The translations under genes were made by a program, and so were the position numbers. The notes beneath the pieces are model-generated. The model did not search any database and was not told where the DNA came from. It saw only the letters and a program-made list of their open reading frames with translations. From Acidobacteriota bacterium (GTDB taxonomy: Bacteria; Acidobacteriota; Vicinamibacteria; Vicinamibacterales; Fen-181), in assembly GCA_021779795.1 (NCBI GenBank), contig JAJXZZ010000091.1, positions 1 to 9,764 of the forward strand: a stretch of DNA of 9,764 bases, written 5' to 3'. This document shows, piece by piece, positions 1-7,346 of this stretch; position 1 is the first letter of the stretch; every line of letters starts with the position of its first letter.

Positions 1-398
1 CCGCGCGCCTGCCGCTCGACGGCGGCCACGCGGGCGCCGTAGCGCACCTCCCCGCCGAGCGCGGTCACCCGCTCGACCATCACCCGCTCGAGCGTCTCCC
101 GGGGCACGGCCAGCCCCGCGCGCCCCCCGCGTTCGACGCGCACGCGCGCCTCGCCGCAGGGCCACGTAATCCAGGCCTCGCGCACCGGCACGGCGCCGGC
201 GGCGAGGACGGCCGGCAGGAGGCCGAGCGCCTCCAGGTGCGACACGCCCTCGGGATTGACGAAGGCTCCGCACACTCTCGGCGGCGGCGCGGCGTGCTGC
301 TCGAGCACGGCCACGCCCACGCCGGCACCCCGGAACGCCAGCGCGGCGGCCAGCCCCGCCGGGCCCGCGCCGACGACAACGGCGTCAATGGCGGCCAT
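1..398 (-). CDS. FAD-dependent oxidoreductase, geranylgeranyl-reductase-like (N-terminal part, truncated by window edge)
   Basis: Only the first 132 codons are in the window; the gene continues past position 1. The protein opens with a Rossmann FAD-binding motif, VVVGAGPAGLAAAL at residues 7-20, followed by the ribose-binding acidic residue E33 in VLEQH. A CGAF-x-NPEG-x-x-HLEALGL stretch (43-60) and a VPRETLERVMV stretch (98-108) resemble the group 1 flavin monooxygenase / geranylgeranyl reductase superfamily. Known members hydroxylate aromatic rings or reduce prenyl double bonds. The start ATG (396-398) lies inside the end of the methyltransferase gene, overlapping it by 14 nt, so translation is probably coupled. 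The Shine-Dalgarno sequence is weak (GAGAAG). By position it is probably a tailoring enzyme for the polyketide product, like the flavoprotein SrsC in the S. griseus phenolic-lipid operon. Hydroxylase versus reductase cannot be decided because the C-terminal two thirds are missing. Confidence 0.88.
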   Translation of the reverse strand, partial: MAAIDAVVVGAGPAGLAAALAFRGAGVGVAVLEQHAAPPPRVCGAFVNPEGVSHLEALGLLPAVLAAGAVPVREAWITWPCGEARVRVERGGRAGLAVPRETLERVMVERVTALGGEVRYGARVAAVERQAR

Positions 399-1125
399 GC
401 TTCTCGCCGCACAGGCTCACGCGGAAGGGTCCCTCCGCCCGCGCCTCGAGATAGCGCAGGCCGAGCCCGGCCGCCGCCTCGCGCAGTTCCCTCACCGTGA
501 ACGCGCGCCTCACCGACAGCGGCCCGTCGTGGCGGACGACGCGGTTGCCGGCAACGTAGGCGAGCAGGCTCACGCCGGCCAGCGCCAGCCACGACCGCCG
601 CAGGTCGCTGACGACGACGCCCCGCGTCGCCAGGCGATCGAGCGACGCGAGCGCGCCGGGGACGCCGTCGGGCGGAACGTGGTGCAGGAACAGCGACGCC
701 GTCACGTAGTCGAAGCGCCGGCCCGAGGCCGCCACTTCGGCCAGGCTCGCCCGCTCGATCGCGAGGCCGGGCACGCCGCGAGCCCGCTCGCGGGCCGCCG
801 CGGCGACGTCCGGGGCGCTGTCGATGCCGGTGACCTCCAGATCGAGCCCGAGCGAGTGCGCCCACGCCAGGATGGCCCGCGGGATGTCGGCGGCCCCGGT
901 GCCCACGTCGAGCACCCGGATGCGCCCGTCGGCCGGCCACGCCGCGGACCACCGCTGCAGGGCCCGGAGCACGATCCCCGTGCCGCCGAACCACCGGTTG
1001 GTCAGCTCGAGGAACGCCAGCGTCCGGTCCACGACACGGGGCGGCAGCGGCTCGGTGTCCATGATCTCGTCGGCCACGGCCCGGCGGTCGAGGTGCGGCG
1101 CCCGCGGCAGGACCCGCGCGGTCAT
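385..1125 (-). CDS. Class I SAM-dependent methyltransferase, type III PKS-associated
   Basis: A 246-residue protein. The SAM-binding motif I is clear, VLDVGTGAADIP at residues 71-82. The acidic residue ending strand 2 is D102 in TGIDSAPDV, and a motif-IV-like segment FDYVTASLFLHHV is at 138-150. The N-terminal segment with EIMDTEPLPP and a later LTNRWFGG is a lead-in seen in small-molecule methyltransferases next to type III PKS genes (from memory, not checked). A short hydrophobic stretch around 178-192 may help it bind a lipophilic substrate. It starts 4 nt after the PKS stop codon, with GGAG about 10 nt upstream of the ATG, and ends overlapping the oxidoreductase start. It most likely O- or C-methylates the polyketide product. 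A quinone-type (UbiE-like) methyltransferase role is the main alternative, but the gene context argues against housekeeping quinone synthesis. Confidence 0.9.
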   Translation of the reverse strand: MTARVLPRAPHLDRRAVADEIMDTEPLPPRVVDRTLAFLELTNRWFGGTGIVLRALQRWSAAWPADGRIRVLDVGTGAADIPRAILAWAHSLGLDLEVTGIDSAPDVAAAARERARGVPGLAIERASLAEVAASGRRFDYVTASLFLHHVPPDGVPGALASLDRLATRGVVVSDLRRSWLALAGVSLLAYVAGNRVVRHDGPLSVRRAFTVRELREAAAGLGLRYLEARAEGPFRVSLCGEKHGRH

Positions 1126-1129
1126 GGCG

Positions 1130-2236
1130 TCAATACTCCACCAGCGCCGCGTGCGCGGCGAAGCCTGCGCCGAAGGCGCTGACGACGCCGAGGTCGCCCC
1201 GCGACGGCGGCCGCAGCCGCTGCTCCTCGTCGAGGACGAACAGCACCGTCGGCGACGAGAGGTTTCCGGCGCGCCGCAGGACGGCGCGCGACGCGTCGAG
1301 CGCCCCGGCGGGCAGCTCGAGCGCGCGTTCGATCGCGTCGAGCACGAGGCGGCCGCCCGCGTGCATCACCCAGTGGGCGACGGCGTCCGCCTCGACCCCG
1401 TGCTCGTCGAGCAGTTCCGTGACCAGGCGGCGGCACGCGCGGCCCGCCCGCACCGGCACGTCGCGGCTGAGCACGTTCCGCAGGTGCCCGCCCTCGGTCC
1501 GGAACCGCAGCGCCTCGCGCCACTCCGGCAGCGTCAGCGAGCGGAACCCCAGCAGCGTGGGACGCGGCGCTCCCGGCGCCCCGCCCGTCGCCCGGTCGGT
1601 CCGGCGGAGGATGGCGGCCGCCGACCCGTCGCCGAAGATCGCGTTCGAGACCGCCAGGTCCGGCGCCTCGCCGAACAGGACGGCCGCGCTGCAGATCTCG
1701 GTGCTCACCACCGCCGCCGTTCCGTCGGGGTGGGCCGCCAGGAAGTCGCACGCCTGCTCGAGCGCGGGCAGCGCGGCGCCGCAGCCCATGCCCGACACGT
1801 CCAGGCGACGGACGTCGGGCCTCAGGCCCGCGCGCTCCATGACATACGAGGTCAGCCCCGGGCAGAGGTAGCCGGTGCAGGTCGTCGAGGCGAGGAAGTC
1901 GACCTCGCGCGGCTCGAGGCCGGCGGCCGCGAGCGCGCGGGCGAGCGACTCGGCCGACAGCTGCGCCGCCCACCGCTCGTAGCGCGCGAGGATCGCGTCG
2001 TGGTCCGTCTCGAGCAGTTCGCCGAGGCCGTCCACGGCGAGGTGGCGCGCTTCGATGCTCGGTTCGCTGAAGAACCGGCGGTAGAGGTCCCAGGTGCCGG
2101 GCGTGAGGTTGAGGTGGTCGGTGCCCCAGGCGAGCGTCTCCGCCTGGGTGTAGCGTGCCGGAGGAAGGGCGGTGCCGATCGCGAGGATCGACACCGCCGT
2201 CGTGCGCGGAACTTCGGGCCGGGGGCGAGGCCTCAT
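1130..2236 (-). CDS. Type III polyketide synthase (chalcone/stilbene synthase family)
   Basis: A 368-residue thiolase-fold condensing enzyme, near the usual family length of 350-400. The catalytic triad is intact: nucleophile C152 in SGMGCGAALPALEQA, H292 in WVMHAGGRLVLDAIE, and N325 in GNLSSPTVLFVLDE. The C-terminal GxGF-like segment reads SAFGAGFAAHAAL (353-365). Such enzymes extend an acyl-CoA starter with malonyl-CoA and cyclise the product to resorcinols, pyrones or tetrahydroxynaphthalene without an acyl carrier protein. The starter and ring type cannot be read from the sequence. The methyltransferase and flavoenzyme downstream favour a lipid-like resorcinol, pyrone or quinone product, by analogy with srsABC. 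The ATG at 2236 is 7 nt past the peptidase stop and lacks a normal Shine-Dalgarno; a TATAAT lies just upstream. A GTG at codon 15 (2192-2194) would still keep the fold start (VSILAIGTALPP), so the exact start is slightly uncertain. Confidence 0.95.
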   Translation of the reverse strand: MRPRPRPEVPRTTAVSILAIGTALPPARYTQAETLAWGTDHLNLTPGTWDLYRRFFSEPSIEARHLAVDGLGELLETDHDAILARYERWAAQLSAESLARALAAAGLEPREVDFLASTTCTGYLCPGLTSYVMERAGLRPDVRRLDVSGMGCGAALPALEQACDFLAAHPDGTAAVVSTEICSAAVLFGEAPDLAVSNAIFGDGSAAAILRRTDRATGGAPGAPRPTLLGFRSLTLPEWREALRFRTEGGHLRNVLSRDVPVRAGRACRRLVTELLDEHGVEADAVAHWVMHAGGRLVLDAIERALELPAGALDASRAVLRRAGNLSSPTVLFVLDEEQRLRPPSRGDLGVVSAFGAGFAAHAALVEY

Positions 2237-2242
2237 CTTTCG

Positions 2243-2248
2243 ATTATA
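2243..2248 (-). promoter_or_regulatory. TATAAT -10 element at the PKS start, possible leaderless promoter
   Basis: On the minus strand the sequence CCTATAATCGAAAGATG contains a perfect TATAAT. Its last T is 7 nt upstream of the A of the PKS start codon, so a transcript from it would begin at or next to the ATG. The hexamer overlaps the TAA stop of the peptidase. No recognisable -35 hexamer sits 16-18 nt further upstream (GTGGGG there). AT-rich hexamers are rare in this DNA, which makes chance less likely, but the stop codon supplies half of it. Confidence 0.4.
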
Positions 2249-4136
2249 GGCCCGGCCCCTGCCTGCCCCACCCCTGCGCCTTCACGGTCTTCATGTCGTC
2301 CACGAGGCGCTCGGGCAGCTTCGCGTCGAGCTTCGGCCGTGTCGGCGAATTGCCGAGCGTCCAGGCCACCGCGTAGATCGTCTTCGCCACCGCCTCGACC
2401 TTGTCGTAGTCGATCTTCTCGGCGCTGTCGGTCACGCGGTGGTAGTCGGCGTGCAGCCCGTCGCTGAAGAACACGATCGGGATCCCCATCTTCACGAAGT
2501 TGTAGTGGTCGCTGCGGTAGAAGATCCGCTGCCCGGACTCGCCCGGCCCGATGTTGTCGTGCGACCGGTCGGGCGCGGTCGTGTCGTAGAAGTCGTTGAG
2601 CTTCAGCTTCAGGTACGACGCGTTGACCTTCTCCAGGATCTGCCCCATCTCGCCGCTCGCCACGCGCGGCCCGACGATGAAGACCTCGTTCGGCTCGGCG
2701 AGCTTGTAGGAGGGCGGGTCCACGTAGCCCGGCGTCTTGCTGCGCCCGATCATGTCCATGTTGAGGTCGGCCACCACCTTGGTGATGTCCACCGGGGGGA
2801 ACTCGTTGAAGTACTGGGAGCCCCAGAGCCCCTTCTCCTCGCCGGCCATCCACAGGAAGATCATCGAGCGCCGGGGCCGGATCCCCCGGGCCGCCCCGGT
2901 CGCGTAGGCGTGCGCGATCCCCAGCAGCGCCGTGCAGCCCGACGCGTCGTCGTCGGCGCCGTTGTCGATCGCGTCGCCGTGCGCGTCGGGCGCCGAGAGG
3001 CCGATGTGGTCGAGGTGGGCGCTCATCACGACGTACTCGTGCTTCAGCGCCGGGTCGCGCCCCTCGAGCACGGCCATCACGTTGTAGGCGTGGTTCCTCG
3101 TCGTGGTGACCGCGATGGTGAGCGCCGCCGTCTTGATCGGCGACAGGTCGAACGACGCCGCCGGCGTGTTGGCCGACGCCGCCGCGAACACCTGCGCGCC
3201 GCTCAGCTTCTCGCCCTGGAAGAGCCTGTTGATCAGCTCGATGCCGGCCGTGATCGTCGGAACCGAGGCGGGCTGGAGCGCCATGAACTTCGCCACCTGG
3301 TAGCGCGGGCCGTTCAGCTCGGGCCGCGCCGGCGGCGGCGAGACCATCGCGGCGAGCTGCTGGAAGTTCGGGATCAGGAGGATGCCGGCGGCGCCGTTCT
3401 TCGCGGCGTAGGCCTGCGGCGTCACGAAGTCGGTGTTCTCCACGCCGAGCGGGTTCGGGGCGCCGCGGCCGGCCCGGCCGCCCGCGGCCGCCAGATCGGG
3501 CGGCAGCCCGGCGACGATCATCACCTTGCCGCGGACGTCGATCCCCTGGTACGGGTTCGTCTTCGTCTTGTTGATGACGTAGCCGTTGCCGACGAACACG
3601 AACTTCGCGCCCGAGAACTCGGCGGCCGACAGGCCGGGGCCGCGGAACCCGCCCGTGCCCGCCGTCCAGTCCTTGCCGTACTCGAAGCCCTGGGGCGCGG
3701 CCTTCGCCGCGCTGCCCTCTTCGGCGGCGCCGGGGCCGCGGCGGGGCCGGGGCGGCAGCGTCACCGACAGCTTCATGTTCGGCGCGTCGGGCTGCGTGCT
3801 CACCAGCTCGAACGGGATGAGGTACGGCTGCAGCGGCCCCTCGGCCGGCGTGGCCGTGCCGCCGGGCACGAGGTTCCACTCCTTCAGGTGGCTCGCGATG
3901 TAGAGCGCCGCCGCGTCGTACGACGGCGACGGGAGGTTGCGCCCCTGCAGCGCGTCGGCCGACAGGAAGTACTCGTAGGTCTTCAGCTCGTCCTGCGTGA
4001 TCGCGTTGGCGTTGCCGAACGCCGCGCCGGACGCCTTGAGGTAGGGCGACTTCGCCTGCTGGGCGGACACGGCGGTCCACATCAGCAGCGACAGGACGCC
4101 GGCCAGGATCGATACGGAGCCAGTGATTCGACGCAT
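2244..4136 (-). CDS. Secreted M28 family zinc metallopeptidase with PA domain
   Basis: A 630-residue exported peptidase. Residues 1-25 form a signal peptide (MRR, hydrophobic core, cleavage after AVSA before QQAK), which fixes the start at 4136 rather than an in-frame ATG 22 codons upstream. A GAGGT Shine-Dalgarno 5 nt before this ATG agrees. The co-catalytic zinc site is complete: H374 (SAHLDH), bridging D396 in the DDDASG motif, general base E433 with E434 (MAGEEKGLWGS), D461 (NMDMIG) and H544 (SDHYNF). A protease-associated (PA) insert lies at about 165-330 and contains the typical GYVINKTKTNPYQGIDVRGKV segment. M28 enzymes release N-terminal amino acids (aminopeptidases) or C-terminal residues; the substrate here is not predictable. 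The gene is 69 nt downstream of the DUF5107 gene and 7 nt upstream of the PKS, all on one strand. Arg/Pro/Ala-rich low-complexity linkers (about 128-150 and 215-228) make it longer than many relatives. Confidence 0.94.
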   Translation of the reverse strand: MRRITGSVSILAGVLSLLMWTAVSAQQAKSPYLKASGAAFGNANAITQDELKTYEYFLSADALQGRNLPSPSYDAAALYIASHLKEWNLVPGGTATPAEGPLQPYLIPFELVSTQPDAPNMKLSVTLPPRPRRGPGAAEEGSAAKAAPQGFEYGKDWTAGTGGFRGPGLSAAEFSGAKFVFVGNGYVINKTKTNPYQGIDVRGKVMIVAGLPPDLAAAGGRAGRGAPNPLGVENTDFVTPQAYAAKNGAAGILLIPNFQQLAAMVSPPPARPELNGPRYQVAKFMALQPASVPTITAGIELINRLFQGEKLSGAQVFAAASANTPAASFDLSPIKTAALTIAVTTTRNHAYNVMAVLEGRDPALKHEYVVMSAHLDHIGLSAPDAHGDAIDNGADDDASGCTALLGIAHAYATGAARGIRPRRSMIFLWMAGEEKGLWGSQYFNEFPPVDITKVVADLNMDMIGRSKTPGYVDPPSYKLAEPNEVFIVGPRVASGEMGQILEKVNASYLKLKLNDFYDTTAPDRSHDNIGPGESGQRIFYRSDHYNFVKMGIPIVFFSDGLHADYHRVTDSAEKIDYDKVEAVAKTIYAVAWTLGNSPTRPKLDAKLPERLVDDMKTVKAQGWGRQGPGL

Positions 4137-4205
4137 CTCGACCTCGGTTCGAAGGGGAACGGACCTCTCGGTTGTCCGCGGTGAATTCGCGGAGGATATC
4201 ACGTC
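4137..4205 (-). other. Short gap between the DUF5107 and M28 genes with a weak hairpin
   Basis: The 69-nt gap contains a 6-bp stem (TCCGCG at 4175-4180 with CGCGGA at 4188-4193, 7-nt loop). No T-run follows it on the minus strand, so it is not a convincing terminator. The short gap and shared strand allow read-through, but a separate peptidase promoter cannot be excluded. Confidence 0.3.
4141..4146 (-). promoter_or_regulatory. Ribosome binding site that fixes the peptidase start
   Basis: CGAGGT on the minus strand, 4 nt overlapping the anti-Shine-Dalgarno core and spaced 4-5 nt from the ATG at 4136. It supports this start over the in-frame ATG at 4202, which would place 22 extra polar residues before the signal peptide. 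Confidence 0.6.
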
Positions 4206-7172
4206 TCAGCGGCCGAGCCACTCGGCCAGCACGCGCCGCTCGAGGTCCGACGTCGCGCCGCCGGGCCAGTTCGAGCCTCCGCCGGCCGCCAGCTTCGCCA
4301 GCAGGGCGTCCGCCTCGGCGGCGTGCCCCTGCTTCGCGAGGCACTGCGCCTCCAGATAGTCCTCGAGCCGCTCGTCGGCGTCGGCGGGGTACGGCTTGCC
4401 GACGCCGAGGTGCTCGGGCCACTCGCGGGCGGCGGCAATGCGCTTCAGCGCGGCGTCGAACCGCCCCGCCTTCATCTCCTGCACCGCCACCATCAGCTCG
4501 GCCTCGCGGTAGAGGCCGTGGGCCTCGGTCGCGCCTTCGTGGGGGAGGACGTTCAGCCGGGACATCAGGCCGCTCGCCTCGGCGTAGCGCCCGTCCAGCA
4601 GCAGCGCCCGCGCGCGCAGCATCCCCAGGATCGAGTTCTCGGGCGCGGCCTCCGCGTACTTCGTCACCGTCGAGAGCGCCCCGGCGTAATCGCGGTCCTC
4701 GATGAGGCGCTCGGCGATCAGCCGGCCGTAGCGCCACTCGGCAGGATCGAGGCCGGCCGCGCGTTTCAGGTCGGCAAGGGAGCGCTGGCGCGAGTTCGCC
4801 GCCTCGAGTTGCGCGCGGGCGGCGAACAGCGGCGCGAAGCCGGGCGTGTCGCCGCACGACTTCAGCAACTCGAGCGCGCGCGTCGCGTTCCCCCGGCTCC
4901 AGTGGATGAGCGCGAGGTAATAGCGCGGCCGCCAGTTGGACGTGCGCCCCATCGCCCACTCGAAGACCGGCGCGCTCTCGGACCGGAACGGGAAGACGAG
5001 GCGCGCAAAGGCGGCGTCCGCCCGGCGGAGCGTGTCGGCCGCCGCCGGATCGTGCCGCGCATCCTGGAGGAACGCGAGCCAGTAGAGGACCTCGTCGTTC
5101 TGCGGCGCCGCCTCGAGCACGCGCCGGGCGTCGTCGGTCCGCCCGATGCCGCGGTACCAGGCGGCCAGCTCCAGGAACGTCTCCTGCGGCATCTCGTTGC
5201 GCACGGCCTCCACCAACGCCTGGCGCGCCTGCGCGCTGCCGGTGGCCAGCCAGGCCTCGGCCCGCGGGAAGTGATCCAGGGGATTCAGGGCGCCGATGCG
5301 CGCGAGCGCGTCGCCAGCCGCCGCGGGGCGGCCGCCCGTCCGGCCGATGACGGCGAGCGCGCGGAGGCCGTCGAGGTTCGCCGGGTCGGCCTCGACGCTG
5401 CGGGCGGCGTATTCGCCCGCGCTCCGGGCGTCGCCTGCCGTCAGGAAGAGGCGGGCCAGGCCGTTCCATGCCGCGACGCGGAAGTCGGGCGAGAGCGCGG
5501 CCACCTCGAGCCCGTCCTGCGCGTCCGCCGCTTTCCCCAGCCGAACCGACGCGAGGCCGTAGTAGTAGTTGGCCGCCGGGTCGTAGGTGTCGATGGCCAG
5601 CGCGCGGCGGGCGAGTTCCCACGCCCGCTGGTCGTCGAGCGCGCGGTAGCGCAGCATGGCCAGGTCGGCGAGCGCGGGGACGTAGTTCGGGTCTTTCTTC
5701 AGGCAGGCCTCGAGCGACGTTTCTGCCCGCGCATACTCGCGCTGCCGCACCCATTCCTTCCCCTGCAGCCACAGGCCGTAGACCGACGTCCAGTCGAAGT
5801 CCTTCGGCGACTCGACCGGGCGCGACAGCACGTCGGCGTCGCCTTCCCGGTACTCGAACCGCGCGCCGCCGACGCGGACGCGCAGGCGGCCGGCCGGCAC
5901 GGAGGCGTCGATCGTGCGCGTCCAGGTCTGGAGCGGCTTCAGCGCCAGCTTCGTCGAGAAGACGACGCGGTCGCCGTCCAGCACCTCGAGCGTGTCCCGC
6001 ACCTCCTGGTTCGGCGAGAAGCGGAGGGTGATGCCCGCCCCGCGCGCCACGTTGAGCGCGCCATCGTCGCTGGCGAAGACGAAGCCGCCGGTCTTCATGA
6101 CCGGGAACCAGTACTCCGTCCACGTGTCGGCCTGGCCCGGCGCGAAGCCGCGGTGCTTGAACGGGCTGAACGTGCTCCCCTCGGCCGCCTGGTTGAACAG
6201 CCGCCCCGACTGCACCTCGACGTACTGCCCGTCGGTGTCGGTCAGCAGCTTCTCCCAGATCATCCCCTGGCGCGAGAGGCCCCAGATCCACGCCTTCTTC
6301 CCCAGCTTGTCGTCCCGCCGCGCGTAGTGGCCCATCCCGAAGTCGTCGTCGTGCCAGTAGGCGCCGAAGAAGTCGGTCTCGCGGCCGAAGACGTGGTACG
6401 ACTTGTACGACCCGAAGTCGTTCCGGTCGTAGAAGGCGAGGTTCCGCCCGGTGGCCGGGTCGACGGGCCACGGCCCGGTCTCGCCGGCGTGGCCGAGCGC
6501 GTGCGTGCCGGGGTAGACGAGTTCGAGGTTGCCGGACGCCTTGATGCCGGCGTTCATCCAGGTGTAGTAAGGCTGCTCGATGCCGGACCCGTTGTACCAG
6601 AACGACCGTGTCGTGAAGTAGGCGCGGTCGGCCGGGAGCGTGATCTCCAGGCTCCACGACGTGCGCGTGAGCAGGTCGAGCACGCCGATGACGACCGAGG
6701 CGCTGCCGTCGGCGTTGACGCGCGTGAGGTAGTCCACCGGCGTCGCGCAATTCGGCGTGTGGCCGATGATGCCGTAGTTCGGCTCGATGCCGCCGCTCGT
6801 CCACGGCCCCCGCATCGCGATGTCGCGGAACTTGACGACGTGGTTGTCGTAGATGAACGAGCGGCCCGTGGACTTCTCCACCGCCGACCAGATCTTGCCG
6901 CCGATCTCGGGCAGGATCGTGACGCGCAGGTACGGGTTCTCCAGTTCGACCACCTTCCACTCGCGATCGACCGGGTGGTCGGCATAGCCGTCGAAGCGGA
7001 AGTACGGGTAGATGCGTCCGACCTGCGGGATGGGATTCGGATCCGAGAACGGATACGTCCGGATCACCTTGCGGTACTCCCGCACGGTGGCGCTCCCGCC
7101 GGCCGCGGAGGCCGCCGCCGACCAGAGTGCCAGGCACACCGCCAGCCACGCCGCGCGTCGAAAGGTCGTCAT
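4206..7172 (-). CDS. Secreted DUF5107-type (mutarotase-like) protein with C-terminal TPR repeats
   Basis: A 988-residue protein. Residues 1-23 are a signal peptide (MTTFRRAAW, hydrophobic core, ASA cleavage site), which sets the start at 7172; an upstream in-frame extension is just open GC-rich sequence. Residues about 35-390 match the DUF5107 pattern as recalled: RVTILPEIGGKIWSAVEKSTG at 83-103 resembles the first strands of aldose-1-epimerase-like folds, and RGPWTSGGIEPNYGIIGHTP at 121-140 is the characteristic core. A beta-rich linker follows (390-445). From about 460 to 985 the protein is alpha-helical with TPR-type pairs, for example EYARAETSLEACLKKDPNYVPA and YDPAANYYYGLASVRLGKAADA. The catalytic activity of DUF5107 proteins is not known to me; a carbohydrate-binding or carbohydrate-processing role is inferred from the fold and from frequent polysaccharide-related contexts. 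It stands first in the minus-strand run. No Shine-Dalgarno precedes the ATG, but a TAGAAT lies 8 nt upstream. Confidence 0.88.
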   Translation of the reverse strand: MTTFRRAAWLAVCLALWSAAASAAGGSATVREYRKVIRTYPFSDPNPIPQVGRIYPYFRFDGYADHPVDREWKVVELENPYLRVTILPEIGGKIWSAVEKSTGRSFIYDNHVVKFRDIAMRGPWTSGGIEPNYGIIGHTPNCATPVDYLTRVNADGSASVVIGVLDLLTRTSWSLEITLPADRAYFTTRSFWYNGSGIEQPYYTWMNAGIKASGNLELVYPGTHALGHAGETGPWPVDPATGRNLAFYDRNDFGSYKSYHVFGRETDFFGAYWHDDDFGMGHYARRDDKLGKKAWIWGLSRQGMIWEKLLTDTDGQYVEVQSGRLFNQAAEGSTFSPFKHRGFAPGQADTWTEYWFPVMKTGGFVFASDDGALNVARGAGITLRFSPNQEVRDTLEVLDGDRVVFSTKLALKPLQTWTRTIDASVPAGRLRVRVGGARFEYREGDADVLSRPVESPKDFDWTSVYGLWLQGKEWVRQREYARAETSLEACLKKDPNYVPALADLAMLRYRALDDQRAWELARRALAIDTYDPAANYYYGLASVRLGKAADAQDGLEVAALSPDFRVAAWNGLARLFLTAGDARSAGEYAARSVEADPANLDGLRALAVIGRTGGRPAAAGDALARIGALNPLDHFPRAEAWLATGSAQARQALVEAVRNEMPQETFLELAAWYRGIGRTDDARRVLEAAPQNDEVLYWLAFLQDARHDPAAADTLRRADAAFARLVFPFRSESAPVFEWAMGRTSNWRPRYYLALIHWSRGNATRALELLKSCGDTPGFAPLFAARAQLEAANSRQRSLADLKRAAGLDPAEWRYGRLIAERLIEDRDYAGALSTVTKYAEAAPENSILGMLRARALLLDGRYAEASGLMSRLNVLPHEGATEAHGLYREAELMVAVQEMKAGRFDAALKRIAAAREWPEHLGVGKPYPADADERLEDYLEAQCLAKQGHAAEADALLAKLAAGGGSNWPGGATSDLERRVLAEWLGR

Positions 7173-7180
7173 GGGCGAGG

Positions 7181-7186
7181 ATTCTA
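7181..7186 (-). promoter_or_regulatory. TAGAAT -10-like element before the DUF5107 gene
   Basis: On the minus strand TAGAAT, one mismatch from TATAAT, lies 8 nt before the ATG at 7172. Transcription from it would give a leader of only a few bases, which fits the absence of a Shine-Dalgarno sequence. No convincing -35 hexamer is present at the normal distance. Confidence 0.35.
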
Positions 7187-7225
7187 TCGCGAACGGCTGA
7201 CGGCTCGATGGCGGGCCGGAACTTC

Positions 7226-7299
7226 GGCGGGCCTGAAGGCCCCGCCCCGCACACGGTCGTGTCGCTGCCCGTGTGCAGGCCGCCCCCTTCAGGGGCGGC
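7226..7299. repeat. REP-like inverted doublet (two related hairpins with tails facing each other)
   Basis: Arm 1 (7226-7256) and the reverse complement of arm 2 (7269-7299) are both 31 nt and identical at 23 positions, separated by a 12-nt spacer. Each arm contains its own hairpin around a shared CCTGAAGG core: stem 1 at 7226-7246, stem 2 at 7279-7299, each with a one-base bulge. Each ends in the shared tail GCACACGG (7249-7256, and its complement at 7269-7276). Three stem pairs are G-C in one copy and C-G in the other, so the hairpins differ while pairing is kept. This layout is that of paired repetitive extragenic palindromes (BIME-like). It lies between the divergent genes, closer to the DUF5107 start. 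Whether further copies exist in the genome cannot be seen here. Confidence 0.7.
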
Positions 7300-7340
7300 G
7301 CTTGACGCCGACGCGCCCGCCGATGAAACATCGTCGGAAC

Positions 7341-7346
7341 AGGAGG
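7341..7346 (+). promoter_or_regulatory. AGGAGG ribosome binding site of the DUF3311 gene
   Basis: A perfect AGGAGG, 3 nt before the ATG at 7350. The spacing is shorter than ideal, but no comparable site precedes the alternative ATG at 7323. It decides the annotated start. Confidence 0.6.

Noticed and set aside
256..2467. Plus-strand open frames opposite the PKS, methyltransferase and flavoenzyme genes
   Set aside because: They are antisense to genes with intact catalytic motifs, have low-complexity translations, and no ribosome sites or domains were recognised.
4175..4193. Hairpin between the DUF5107 and peptidase genes as a terminator
   Set aside because: The stem is only 6 bp with a 7-nt loop, and there is no T-run after it on the transcribed strand.
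2233..7254. A minus-strand open frame of 1673 codons crossing both the DUF5107 and peptidase genes
   Set aside because: It is a shadow frame. Its translation is an Arg/Ala/Gly/Pro-rich string with no domain, whereas the two overlapping frames give clear signal peptides and family motifs. Long spurious frames are expected at this GC content.
7302..7331. TTGACG with a downstream AT-richer patch as the plus-strand promoter
   Set aside because: The -35 is good, but no hexamer at 16-18 nt spacing matches TATAAT at more than three positions, so it is mentioned only in the intergenic entry.
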